From the NCBI GenBank assembly GCA_900545265.1, contig UQYI01000013.1, positions 1 to 64,000 of the forward strand: a stretch of DNA of 64,000 bases, written 5' to 3'. The first letter of the stretch is position 1; every line of letters starts with the position of its first letter. This DNA comes from an uncultured Eubacteriales bacterium (GTDB taxonomy: Bacteria > Bacillota > Clostridia > Christensenellales > CAG-138). Made by a program: the position numbers and the translations under genes. The notes under the pieces were generated by a model that saw nothing but the letters and a program-made list of their open reading frames with translations, had not been told where the DNA came from and did no database searches. Shown piece after piece: positions 8,000-15,921 of the stretch.

Positions 8000-8686
8000 T
8001 CACACTCCATATTTGACCTGTATCCGTTCCAGCTTCTGCTCAAAGGGCTTGGCAAACAAAAGCAGAAACAGTACATTGGACAGGGCATACACGCATGTAT
8101 ACGGAATGGCAGACAGCAATGCGCCTGTATACAGGGTCCATTGAAATGTGCCATTATACCATAAAACCGTCCATATATCCATAATAAAGGAGTAGGCCAC
8201 GCCCGCGATCACTCCATAACACAACAGAAACCACTTGTGCCGCTTCAACGGCTGTGCTAAAAGACCCGCAGTAAAACCAATCAGTCCCCAGCTCATCATC
8301 TGAAAGGGCGTCCAGGGGCCCTGACCAAAATAGAAGTTGGATATGACGGCAGACAGCGCTCCCGTAAGAAACCCGGCCTCACTGCCCAGATACATGGCGG
8401 TGAGCACCGTCAGAGCCGTAATGGGCTTAAACAAAGGGAGAAAACGCCCTGCTACAGACAGTGCCACCATCACCGCTACCAAAATCAGCCGCCGGGTGCC
8501 CGTGCGCTTTTTCTCAAACCCCGCAATGAAAAGAAGCAGGGAAAGCATCGTTACCAGCAGTGTCACATAGGCGTATCCTTTGTCGGAAAACACCGTGGCG
8601 CCCAGCAGCACGCATAGAGGAATAGCCACCCATGGCAGTATTTGGCGCAGTATCCGGCGCAGGTGGAGGCTTTTGATTACGATCAT
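8000..8686 (-). CDS. ECF transporter substrate-binding S component, probably for cobalamin
   Basis: A 228-residue membrane protein with about six hydrophobic segments, matching ECF S components. The segment VAGRFLPLFKPITALTVL followed by SEAGFLTGALSAVISNFYFGQGP is typical of the corrinoid-related group (CbrT-like). The substrate assignment comes from the riboswitch and the salvage genes around it. Its ATG overlaps the stop of the fused ATPase gene by 4 bases, and together with EcfA and EcfT it would form a dedicated (group I-like) ECF transporter because all parts are encoded together. Confidence 0.83.
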   Translation of the reverse strand: MIVIKSLHLRRILRQILPWVAIPLCVLLGATVFSDKGYAYVTLLVTMLSLLLFIAGFEKKRTGTRRLILVAVMVALSVAGRFLPLFKPITALTVLTAMYLGSEAGFLTGALSAVISNFYFGQGPWTPFQMMSWGLIGFTAGLLAQPLKRHKWFLLCYGVIAGVAYSFIMDIWTVLWYNGTFQWTLYTGALLSAIPYTCVYALSNVLFLLLFAKPFEQKLERIQVKYGV

Positions 8687-10323
8687 GTATGCACCTCCTG
8701 CCTGAGATCATTGCAGCGGCACAGCGAGGCGAGGTCTTCCAGTGAAGCTACGTTTTCATAATACCCACGGGCCATACGATTGGCCGCCGTGGTATAAAAG
8801 CTGTTGCCGGAAAAGAAGGGACGGGGAGGGGCACAGGAAACGATCTCGCCCCGGAAAAATAAAGCGCAGCGGTCCGCACAGGCAGCGGCAAATTCCACAT
8901 CGTGCGTCACGGCTATCAGTGTGATGCCCCGGGCTTTCAGGGATTTCAGCACCTCTATGAGCTTAGCTTTTGTGCAGCTGTCCAGCCCCTTGGTGGGCTC
9001 ATCCAGCAGCAGCAGCCGCGGGCGGGCGCCCATGGCCTTGACCAGCGCCAGCAGTTGCTGCTCTCCGCCGGAAAGGTCATAGGGATGGCTGTCCAGCAGG
9101 GGGGTAAAGTCAAAGGGCAGGTTCCCCGGGTCCGCATGGGCATCTTGCAGCTCTTCCCGAACGCTGTTGCACAAAAAGGCTGTTTGGGGATCCTGAGGCA
9201 GCAGGGCCAGACAATCCCGGTACAGGCTCTGGTTTTTATAACTTTGCAGTTTTTTCCCAAAGATGCGTATCTGCCCGGCATAGGGCCTTTTAAGCCCCGC
9301 TGCATTCAGCAGGGCAGTGGTCTTACCTGAACCGTTGCCGCCTAAAATGCAGAAGCATTCCCCCGCATACACGCTCATATCCAGCCCCCGCAGCACATCC
9401 GGGCCGCTGCGTTCATAGCGAAAATAAACCTGAGAGAATTCTACGGCTTTCTCGGAAAAATCAGGTGCGGTGTCAGGAGGCAGAGCAGCGATCCCATTGC
9501 CGAAATGCGTTTGTATATATCTCCTGCCCTCCCCGATGGTCAGGGGGCAGGGACCTCGGCCATCCAGCTTGTCAAACAGCCGAACCGCGGCAGGCAGTCC
9601 CATACAAAGGGCTTTGTCCCGGCGCAGATTTTGTGCGGCCTCCCGAACCGGCCCCCAGGCGGCGATCTTTCCGTCCTTCAGTGCCAGCACTTTATGGGAT
9701 AGAGTCAGCACCTCTTCCAGACGATGTTCGGCCATAAGCACCGTAAGCCCCAGATCCCGGTTCAGTTTTTTTACCGTGGCAATAAAGTCCGAAGCCGCAA
9801 TAGGATCCAGTTGTGCGGTGGGTTCGTCCAGCAGCAGTATCTCCGGCTGCATGATCATAACGGAGGCAAGGCTCAAAAGCTGCTTCTGTCCGCCGGAAAG
9901 GGCACTCACATCCCGCTCAAACCAGTCCTCTATGCCAAAATAACAGGCCATTTCCGCAACCTGGCGGCGGATGGTATCTGTGGGAAGACCCAGGTTTTCC
10001 AGCCCAAAGGCCAGCTCATGCCAAACCTTATCCGTTACGATCTGCTGCTCCGGCCGCTGCATGACAAAGCCTATGCGGCAGGCGCTTTCCCGGGGAGAAA
10101 GAGAAAAAAGGTTTTGTTCTCCCAGCCGGATCATGCCGGTTTGCTGTCCCTGTGGTGTCAGTTCCGGTTTCAGCAGCCGCAGCAGTGTGGATTTTCCGCT
10201 GCCGGTAGTGCCCATAAGCGTAACAAACTCTCCTTTTTCCAGAGAAAAGGACAGATCCTTCAGCGTATTCTTTTCCTGACCGGCGTAAGCGAAGGTCAGA
10301 TCCCGGACTGCAAGTATTTCCAC
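8683..10323 (-). CDS. Fused double ECF ATPase (EcfA-EcfA')
   Basis: Two ABC ATPase domains are fused in one 546-residue chain. The first has MGTTGSGKSTLLRLL, LSGGQKQLLSLA and ILLLDEPTAQLD; the second has LGGNGSGKTTALLNA, LSGGEQQLLALV and LLLLDEPTKGLD. Both have intact Walker A, signature and Walker B motifs, so both sites should work. This would energise corrinoid import with EcfT and the S component. The GTG at 10323 is preferred because GGAGGTG lies 5 to 12 bases upstream; an in-frame start at 10380 has no ribosome site and lies deeper inside ecfT. The gene overlaps the end of ecfT by 28 bases. Confidence 0.92.
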   Translation of the reverse strand: MEILAVRDLTFAYAGQEKNTLKDLSFSLEKGEFVTLMGTTGSGKSTLLRLLKPELTPQGQQTGMIRLGEQNLFSLSPRESACRIGFVMQRPEQQIVTDKVWHELAFGLENLGLPTDTIRRQVAEMACYFGIEDWFERDVSALSGGQKQLLSLASVMIMQPEILLLDEPTAQLDPIAASDFIATVKKLNRDLGLTVLMAEHRLEEVLTLSHKVLALKDGKIAAWGPVREAAQNLRRDKALCMGLPAAVRLFDKLDGRGPCPLTIGEGRRYIQTHFGNGIAALPPDTAPDFSEKAVEFSQVYFRYERSGPDVLRGLDMSVYAGECFCILGGNGSGKTTALLNAAGLKRPYAGQIRIFGKKLQSYKNQSLYRDCLALLPQDPQTAFLCNSVREELQDAHADPGNLPFDFTPLLDSHPYDLSGGEQQLLALVKAMGARPRLLLLDEPTKGLDSCTKAKLIEVLKSLKARGITLIAVTHDVEFAAACADRCALFFRGEIVSCAPPRPFFSGNSFYTTAANRMARGYYENVASLEDLASLCRCNDLRQEVHT

Positions 10324-11174
10324 TGAAGCACCTCCAAGGTATCCATTAGGGTGGGGAGCAGGCACAATAGCCCATAACAAACATAGCCTGCCCAGGCGGT
10401 AAAGCTGCCGGAAAGAGAAGAAATGACCGGGTAATATGTAAACTCCAAAGCGCCGCTGCCCATAGGCAGCAGCGTCCCGGCGGCAAGCAGGGCCGTTACG
10501 GTCAGCAGCAGTCCATCCCGGCGGGTAAAGCGGAACAGCGAGAAAAAGGTTCGTCTGCCTATGCCGTAGCCGCGGGCGGCCATGCTGTCGGCAGTGACGA
10601 TGCCCGTTTCCAGAGCCCAGGTGGTCAGGCTGGAAAATACCCGCAGACCGCCCTTCATGCTGTCCAGCGCATTATCCTCCTTATACAGTCCCAGGCCTTT
10701 CTGAGCCTGCTGTATGGCCTGTGCCTGCTTCTTGTACAGGGGCACATAGCGCAGGGCCATGGAAAGGAGCAGAGCCGTTTTGGGTGATAATGAGCCGAAA
10801 AGATACAGCAGCTTATCGCTGCTCATGATCCGGCAGAAGGAACGGAACCAGTATAGTACCCCCGATGCCATAACACCGGACATAAGACCATACAGGGCCG
10901 CCTCCAGGGTTATGGGGTTATGGTTCATCACAAAAAGCACCGTTTGTCCGTTGTGATAGACCAGCGGGTTCAGCAACGTCAGCCCCAGCAGCAGACATAC
11001 GGGAAAGAGTTGGTTTTTGAAGGAACGGTCTCCGCCGGAAAAGAGCCAGTACGCAGCGCTGCCCAGGAGGCTCAGCCCCAGCAGCACCGGATGCATGGTA
11101 AACATGGCGATCCCGGCGGCTGCGGAAAAATAGGCCAGCAGCACCAGAGGATTCCCGTCTGAAAACTTCCTCAA
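10296..11174 (-). CDS. ecfT: ECF transporter transmembrane component EcfT
   Basis: The 292-residue protein has several membrane segments at both ends and a long cytoplasmic coupling region. The coupling helix motif is visible as SMAARGYGIGRR (near 196-207), with the characteristic Ala-Arg-Gly, and the preceding LRYVPLYKKQAQAIQQAQ helix (near 140-157) is typical of EcfT. It connects the ATPases to the S component. It follows the transcobalamin-like gene by 30 bases. Confidence 0.92.
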   Translation of the reverse strand: MRKFSDGNPLVLLAYFSAAAGIAMFTMHPVLLGLSLLGSAAYWLFSGGDRSFKNQLFPVCLLLGLTLLNPLVYHNGQTVLFVMNHNPITLEAALYGLMSGVMASGVLYWFRSFCRIMSSDKLLYLFGSLSPKTALLLSMALRYVPLYKKQAQAIQQAQKGLGLYKEDNALDSMKGGLRVFSSLTTWALETGIVTADSMAARGYGIGRRTFFSLFRFTRRDGLLLTVTALLAAGTLLPMGSGALEFTYYPVISSLSGSFTAWAGYVCYGLLCLLPTLMDTLEVLQWKYLQSGI

Positions 11175-11204
11175 GAAACGTCTCCTTTCATGGAACCTGA
11201 AAAA

Positions 11205-12845
11205 CTATTCCTCCACGTCGTGACCCAGATCGCAGGTATACAGCCAGGCGATTCTGTCTCCGTCCTGCAGCACATAATCACCGCAGCCCACATTGGGCGC
11301 TGCACCGTTCACATGATAGACCCAGCCGGAAAGCTCTCCAAAATCAAACTCATACAGATAGTTTATCCCCGCAATATATACCATGCCGTGGGTTCCGGAA
11401 GAAGTCCCCTGATTGTCAATCTGGATGGAATAGGTGCGTGCGGCCTCCGTAAGAATGGTAAAGACAGTATCTCCCTGACGGATATCAAATTCCGTTTCAG
11501 GGAGGATCACGCCGTCTTCGGGGATCGTATCCTTCTGACCGGCAACGGTATCGCAGCGAATGGTCATGGTAACGCTGCCTACAGCATCCTCTTTGGGAGC
11601 GGGCGGGGTATAATAGCTGCCTGCAGATGCAAAGTCTGTCAACAGCACAAAGGCACAAACCAGACCTCCTGCCAGCAGCACGAGCAGATAGTTCTTTATG
11701 TTCCGTTTCTTCAGCAGGAACAGAAGAATACAAACGAACAGAACCACCAACCCCAGAATGCCCAAAGTCCAGATCTTATAGGCGGGAAGAATGCTGGTTC
11801 TTTCCGGGGCCGTGACAGATCCCAATTTCACGGGGGCGGGGGAGGAGATCTTTTCCGGCAGGACTATTTCACCCAGCTGGGGCGTATCTTGGGTATCAAA
11901 GATATACAGTGAGCCCAATCCCTGCTGCTGCCGCCACAATGCCACCAGGCTGTAAAAGGCCTGCACCGTAGCGCTGGCATCACTGCCTTTTCCAAGTTCA
12001 TGGCAGAAGCTGCCGTCTTTCAGCCGGAAAATGAGCAGCCCGTCCACAAGAGTCTTTCCCCCTTGTATGAAACGCACGTCTCGCAGGGGGTCAATATTCA
12101 GGGTGCATAGAGCTGTGAGCACCTGGGCGGTTGTTTCCGGATTCGCCTGTCCAAAGCCCAGGCAGGCGCCCGTAGCCTGCTGCCGGGAAGAAAGCAGCGG
12201 CAAAGCGGCTTCACAAGCTTGGCGGATATCCTCATTCTGCCCGCAGTATGGAGCCAGGGCCTGCAAGGTCATAGCCGTTACATCCGTATCTCCGGTGCTG
12301 CCCATAACTGCCCAACCGCCATCTGCAAGCTGTGCAGAAAGTATCTGCCCGATGGCTTCTTCCACCGTACAGCCGGGAACGGAAATGCCGTTTGTCAGCA
12401 CATGCAGCCCGTAGATCCAACTCATAAGCCCCTGCGCTCCTACTGTTTCTTCGGAAAGCAGGGTGGGGATACAAGGGCTATTGCCGTATCCCGCAGCCAG
12501 CAGCGCCAGTATATATTTTTCCCGGGCGGTGGCGCTGTGTATCTGGCCGTTTTGCAAAAACTTTTCAAGATTCTGCCCGTATGTCCTGAGAGAAGGTGTG
12601 TCTTTATACTGCCGTAGGCCTATGGCGTACCATTCCGAGGTTGTTCCCGCTCCCTCAGCAAGACCGCCGTCAGCCCACTGCTCCAGATCAGAAGCCGAGG
12701 CCTCCTGCATTTTATACGAAAGAATACCGTCAATGATCCCTTCCGGAACATCGGCGGTATTCTCTGCGACCGCTGCTGCCGCACCGCTTAAAAGGAGCAG
12801 TACGCACAGCAGCAGACTAAAGGATTTATAAAAACTTCTGTGCAT
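11205..12845 (-). CDS. Intrinsic-factor-like surface protein: alpha-toroid plus DUF4430
   Basis: This 546-residue protein combines a secretion signal (1-28), an alpha/alpha-toroid region of prenyltransferase/squalene-cyclase type (about 35-310), two membrane segments (about 357-378 and 385-403), and a C-terminal transcobalamin-like DUF4430 domain (about 455-542). Toroid repeats are seen as AQLADGGWAV...DTDVTAMTLQAL (171-197), LGFGQANPETTAQVLTAL (229-246) and KDGSFCHEL...ASATVQAF. The DUF4430 landmarks are DTVFTILTEA and GWVYHVNGAAPN followed by DYVLQDGDRIAWLYT. With a cleaved signal and a membrane hairpin, both domains face outside. Animal intrinsic factor and transcobalamin bind B12 between an alpha6-alpha6 barrel and such a beta domain. 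Surface corrinoid capture for the adjacent ECF transporter is a strong inference, not proven. Its ATG shares one base with the upstream stop (TGATG). Confidence 0.82.
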   Translation of the reverse strand: MHRSFYKSFSLLLCVLLLLSGAAAAVAENTADVPEGIIDGILSYKMQEASASDLEQWADGGLAEGAGTTSEWYAIGLRQYKDTPSLRTYGQNLEKFLQNGQIHSATAREKYILALLAAGYGNSPCIPTLLSEETVGAQGLMSWIYGLHVLTNGISVPGCTVEEAIGQILSAQLADGGWAVMGSTGDTDVTAMTLQALAPYCGQNEDIRQACEAALPLLSSRQQATGACLGFGQANPETTAQVLTALCTLNIDPLRDVRFIQGGKTLVDGLLIFRLKDGSFCHELGKGSDASATVQAFYSLVALWRQQQGLGSLYIFDTQDTPQLGEIVLPEKISSPAPVKLGSVTAPERTSILPAYKIWTLGILGLVVLFVCILLFLLKKRNIKNYLLVLLAGGLVCAFVLLTDFASAGSYYTPPAPKEDAVGSVTMTIRCDTVAGQKDTIPEDGVILPETEFDIRQGDTVFTILTEAARTYSIQIDNQGTSSGTHGMVYIAGINYLYEFDFGELSGWVYHVNGAAPNVGCGDYVLQDGDRIAWLYTCDLGHDVEE

Positions 12846-13648
12846 CAGTTCTTCTTTTTACCCTTGAGCATCCACACGACGATCAAAGCGATCACCACAA
12901 CGATGCCCAGAATAATGCCGATGGTGCGGGCCGGGGATGTCTCTGCGGCGGCAGCCTGCACGGCAACGGCACACACGGCGGGTACCAGCAGTGTTTCACC
13001 GGCAGTAGCCGAAACGATGTGGGGACCGGATTCCAGCTTTATGACGGCCTTGCCTTCTGCATCGGTGACAAACTGGGTGGCGATGCCGTCTACGGTGATC
13101 ACAGCGCCTTCCAGGGGCTTATAAATGGGGGCGTAGTTGGCGTCGAAACCATCTGCCTTGGAGAGGGTCAAAGTCAATTCTTCTCCATCGGCAATTTCAG
13201 CCTGGCTCTTGTCAAAATAGCTGTATGCGTCAGAGAAGCCAGCTGCATCGGCATAAACGAATGCATATACCACATCTCCGGCAGCCACGGGATCCGTAAG
13301 CCCCATAGACATGGTATTGTTTACATAGTATCCATAGGAACCGCCGTTTTCCACACCCCAAAGTTTAGTGATCATGGGGCCGTACTGGCTGTCTGCCGTG
13401 GCAAAACCGGCAGCGGCGCCGCCTTCATACTTGGCGTCGTGGATAAGAATAAGTGCGTCGTTTACTGTCAATGCACCATCTCCATCTGCGTCGGCCAGAG
13501 CAATAGGCTCCATGGCCGCTTCCAGCTTACCGGCGTTGGCAATGTTTACATAAATAGTGTTCTCTTCCGTTTCAGCGGCGGCGGGGAGAAGTCCCAGGCT
13601 CAGTACCAGCAGCAATACGGCAACGAGACTCATGGTTTTCTTGGTCAT
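12845..13648 (-). CDS. Surface protein with dockerin-like EF-hand, DUF4430-like segment and C-terminal anchor
   Basis: The 267-residue protein begins with a signal peptide (about 1-26) and ends with a membrane segment (242-261) plus KGKKKN. In between, DADGDGALTVNDAL (53-66) is an EF-hand/dockerin-type calcium loop. The segment GVENGGSYGYYVNN...DPVAAGDVVYAFVYAD (98-134) resembles the conserved part of DUF4430, and an Ig-like or carboxypeptidase-regulatory-like domain (about 180-225) follows. Start 13648 is set by GGAGG eight bases upstream. It lies directly before the intrinsic-factor-like gene and is probably a cell-surface corrinoid binder or handover protein. No lipobox is present. Confidence 0.75.
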   Translation of the reverse strand: MTKKTMSLVAVLLLVLSLGLLPAAAETEENTIYVNIANAGKLEAAMEPIALADADGDGALTVNDALILIHDAKYEGGAAAGFATADSQYGPMITKLWGVENGGSYGYYVNNTMSMGLTDPVAAGDVVYAFVYADAAGFSDAYSYFDKSQAEIADGEELTLTLSKADGFDANYAPIYKPLEGAVITVDGIATQFVTDAEGKAVIKLESGPHIVSATAGETLLVPAVCAVAVQAAAAETSPARTIGIILGIVVVIALIVVWMLKGKKKN

Positions 13649-13664
13649 TTCTGTTTCCTCCGTT

Positions 13665-13985
13665 TTATATATCTGCAAGCGGTTCACCGCAGGCATCCCT
13701 GTCCGGGGCCGGAGCCTTCGGCACTTTGAGATTTCTGGCGGCATTTCTTTTCCGTTTGGCTGCAATGCGCTTTTCTTTTTTCAGGAGAGCCTGCTGCTCC
13801 GGGTCGAACTTCCGGGGCTTGAGCCCAGCCTCCTCCAGCGCCCGGGGCCATGGTCCCAGCTGCGCCTTGACGGCACATACCTCTTCCGGGGAAAAATCCC
13901 CCCGGCAGGGCAAACGGTGCTGCTCCTGTAAAACAAGTTCCTGCTGCTTCTTCTGCAGCAGCGCAATGCATTGCGCTCGATCCAT
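13665..13985 (-). CDS. Small basic protein with an HNH-repeat-like motif, first gene of the B12 operon
   Basis: A 106-residue, lysine/arginine-rich protein. The segment AQLGPWPRALEEAGLKPRKF (about 49-68) resembles the homing-endonuclease-associated repeat (GSWNKALEAAGL type), a DNA-binding helical repeat. There is no visible HNH catalytic centre. Start 13985 follows GGAGG by eight bases; longer readings run into the riboswitch and are rejected. Its place directly behind the cobalamin riboswitch makes its ribosome site the likely target of riboswitch control. Its role in B12 uptake is unknown. Confidence 0.6.
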   Translation of the reverse strand: MDRAQCIALLQKKQQELVLQEQHRLPCRGDFSPEEVCAVKAQLGPWPRALEEAGLKPRKFDPEQQALLKKEKRIAAKRKRNAARNLKVPKAPAPDRDACGEPLADI

Positions 13986-13999
13986 GGCAGATCCTCCGA

Positions 14000-14242
14000 A
14001 AATAAAATACGCCTCCACCTGTACAGGCAGAAGCGCAGCTGTATCGACCGGGAGGAGATCCCCCTGCGGAGCGAGAAAACGGCTGCACTTTTCTATCCCA
14101 AAGGTGTTCCGGCAATACCGGCAACCACAGGCGCGGCAGGTATTCCGGCTTAAGGCCAAAAACCTATCACGGAAATGGAGATTGCGCCGGATTTGCACCG
14201 AACTTCCCCCTTATCCGGCAAGCGCCGGAACCGAACCTGTTT
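14000..14242 (-). promoter_or_regulatory. Cobalamin riboswitch leader
   Basis: On the minus strand the leader reads GGGGGAAGTTCGGTGCAAAT followed by CCGGCGCAATCTCC (about 14214-14180), the conserved cobalamin aptamer core. It continues to AAGCCGGAATACCTGCCGCG (about 14153-14134), a B12-box match. The 5' end lies near 14242. Downstream, TCCTCC (minus strand, 14056-14051) can pair with the GGAGGA ribosome site (13997-13992) of the first gene, so a translational OFF mechanism is plausible. Aptamer identity is read from conserved bases; the pairing partner is inference. Confidence 0.85.
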
Positions 14243-14248
14243 TTAAAT

Positions 14249-14277
14249 ATTGTATACCTAAAGTCTGTTTTCGTCAA
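14249..14277 (-). promoter_or_regulatory. Promoter of the B12 operon
   Basis: TTGACG (14277-14272) and TACAAT (14254-14249) are separated by exactly 17 bases on the minus strand, and transcription would start at about 14242, the 5' edge of the riboswitch. Confidence 0.8.
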
Positions 14278-14352
14278 CGGCGGCGAAGCAAAACAAGGCG
14301 GATTCCCTTTTCGGCAGACGCAAAGCATAAGCCCGCATATGCTTCGAGTGTA

Positions 14353-15021
14353 TCACATCTCTCCGTCGCCATAAGTGTAGGCTTCCGTAAATGCAGAATA
14401 GAAAGGCATTAAAAACTGAAAACCATCTACCACTGTATCCACCAGAGCGGCGGAAAACAGGATCTCACCGAAAGGTGCGGAACGGCCGATCCAAAGACTC
14501 TTACGATTATACCACTGGGTCAGCTGGTCATTGGGATGCCCCTTGGGGCGCGCATAAAGCTGGCCGCCCAGGGTGAACTCCTTTTTCTCTGCCAGCAGCC
14601 GGTTGAAACGGGAGAAGGTATCCGGATGATGCTCCATGTATCGGCGTAGCCTGGCCATGGTAGGGGCGTCTGCCCAGCATCCCATGCCCATGCTCCATTC
14701 CATAGCACCGATCTCAAAATACAAGGAAGGCCCGTCCTGTCCGGCGGAAAACGGATCCAGCGAAAACCAGAGGGTCTCCTTATACGGGCCCCGGCCGAAG
14801 AGACGCCGGGCATCCCGGTAAATACGGGATATATGCAGCCGCATGGGAGCATCGGGATACAGCTTCTCCATCCGGGCCATCACATCCCGGGCCAGGGCAT
14901 CAAAGGGCTCTTTCAAAGACTTTTGAAACACAGGGCGGTGTTCTTCAAACCAGGAGCGATAGTTGTGCATGGAAAGTTCCATCAGAAACTCCCCCGTTTG
15001 GGGAGTAAAACCCGTAAACAA
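14353..15021 (-). CDS. DUF2461 family protein
   Basis: A 222-residue cytosolic protein of the DUF2461 family, whose function is not known. The family pattern is visible: FTGFTPQTGEFLMEL at the start, YRSWFEEHRPVFQ (about 21-33), RIYRDARRLFGRGPYKETLW (about 64-83) and the aromatic LYFEIGAMEWSMGMG segment. The TTG at 15021 is chosen because GGGAGG lies eight bases upstream and because family members begin at this point; ATG codons further upstream have no ribosome site. Confidence 0.83.
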   Translation of the reverse strand: MFTGFTPQTGEFLMELSMHNYRSWFEEHRPVFQKSLKEPFDALARDVMARMEKLYPDAPMRLHISRIYRDARRLFGRGPYKETLWFSLDPFSAGQDGPSLYFEIGAMEWSMGMGCWADAPTMARLRRYMEHHPDTFSRFNRLLAEKKEFTLGGQLYARPKGHPNDQLTQWYNRKSLWIGRSAPFGEILFSAALVDTVVDGFQFLMPFYSAFTEAYTYGDGEM

Positions 15022-15194
15022 GTGTATGACCTCCCGAAAATCTGAATTTTCATATGGCATTGTACGGGTTTGCTTCATCCCTGTCAAGACCGGGCAGCAC
15101 CAATTTTTTTCATGCATTCCCATGTTTTTTCAGCTTGACATTTTGCAGGAAAAGATGCAAGATAAAAGATATTTTTCAGGAGGTGGGCGTTCAT

Positions 15195-15791
15195 ATGGAT
15201 CAGGTTTACGGGGGCTTTGCTCCCCTTAAGGAGCGTATCCGTAAGGAGGGGAAGGTGCTTCCCGGCAATATCATCAAGGTGGATGGTTTTTTGAATCACC
15301 GGGTAGATATGCAGCTGATGCATGAGATCGCAAAGGAGTTTCTGCGTCTTTTTGATACGCAGGGTGTTACGGCTGTCATGACGGTAGAAGCCAGCGGGAT
15401 CGCCCTTGCTTCTGCCGTGGCGATGGAGTTGGGCGTACCCCTTGTATTTGCCAAAAAGGCCAAGTCCGATAATATCGAAGGCGGACTGTACCAGAGTGAT
15501 ATCATGTCCTATACTTATAAGAAGAAGGTCACGCTGCTGGTTTCCCGTCAGTGGCTGTCCGATAAGGATACCGTTCTGGTCATCGATGATTTTCTGGCTC
15601 GGGGCGAGGCGCTGCGGGGTCTTTGCGAGATTATCGATCAGGCGGGCGCCAAGCTTCGCGGTATTGGCGTGGCAGTAGAAAAAGGCTTTCAGGGCGGCGG
15701 AGATAAGCTGCGGGCTTCCGGTAAGAATCTGATCTCGCTGGCCATTATCGAATCGGCAACGCCGGAGGAAATACGCTTCCGGGGCGAATAA
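15195..15791 (+). CDS. xpt: Xanthine phosphoribosyltransferase
   Basis: This 198-residue enzyme converts xanthine and PRPP to XMP in purine salvage. The PRPP-binding signature VLVIDDFLARGEAL is near residues 125-138, TVEASGIALASAVA near 62-75 and KKAKSDNIEGGLYQSD near 87-102, all typical of Xpt. The ATG at 15195 follows AGGAGGTG at 15179-15186. No purine riboswitch is present: fewer than 60 bases separate a TTGACA at 15134 from the gene. A terminator follows the stop. Confidence 0.95.
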   Translation: MDQVYGGFAPLKERIRKEGKVLPGNIIKVDGFLNHRVDMQLMHEIAKEFLRLFDTQGVTAVMTVEASGIALASAVAMELGVPLVFAKKAKSDNIEGGLYQSDIMSYTYKKKVTLLVSRQWLSDKDTVLVIDDFLARGEALRGLCEIIDQAGAKLRGIGVAVEKGFQGGGDKLRASGKNLISLAIIESATPEEIRFRGE

Positions 15792-15806
15792 GCATAAAAA
15801 CTTTTT

Positions 15807-15834
15807 GAAAGACCGCTGCTGCGGTCTTTTTGCG
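15807..15834 (+). terminator. Terminator after xpt
   Basis: AAAGACCGC and GCGGTCTTT form a 9-base stem with a short loop, followed by a T run. Confidence 0.85.
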
Positions 15835-15921
15835 TTTTGTCCGAACAAAGGCGTCTTACTGCCCGTTTACAGCCATTTTTCTTTTTGTTATACTGATACA
15901 AACGAGTACAAGGAGAAACCT

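Noticed and set aside
15130..15194. A purine riboswitch before xpt.
   Set aside because: The leader is too short and has none of the conserved aptamer bases.
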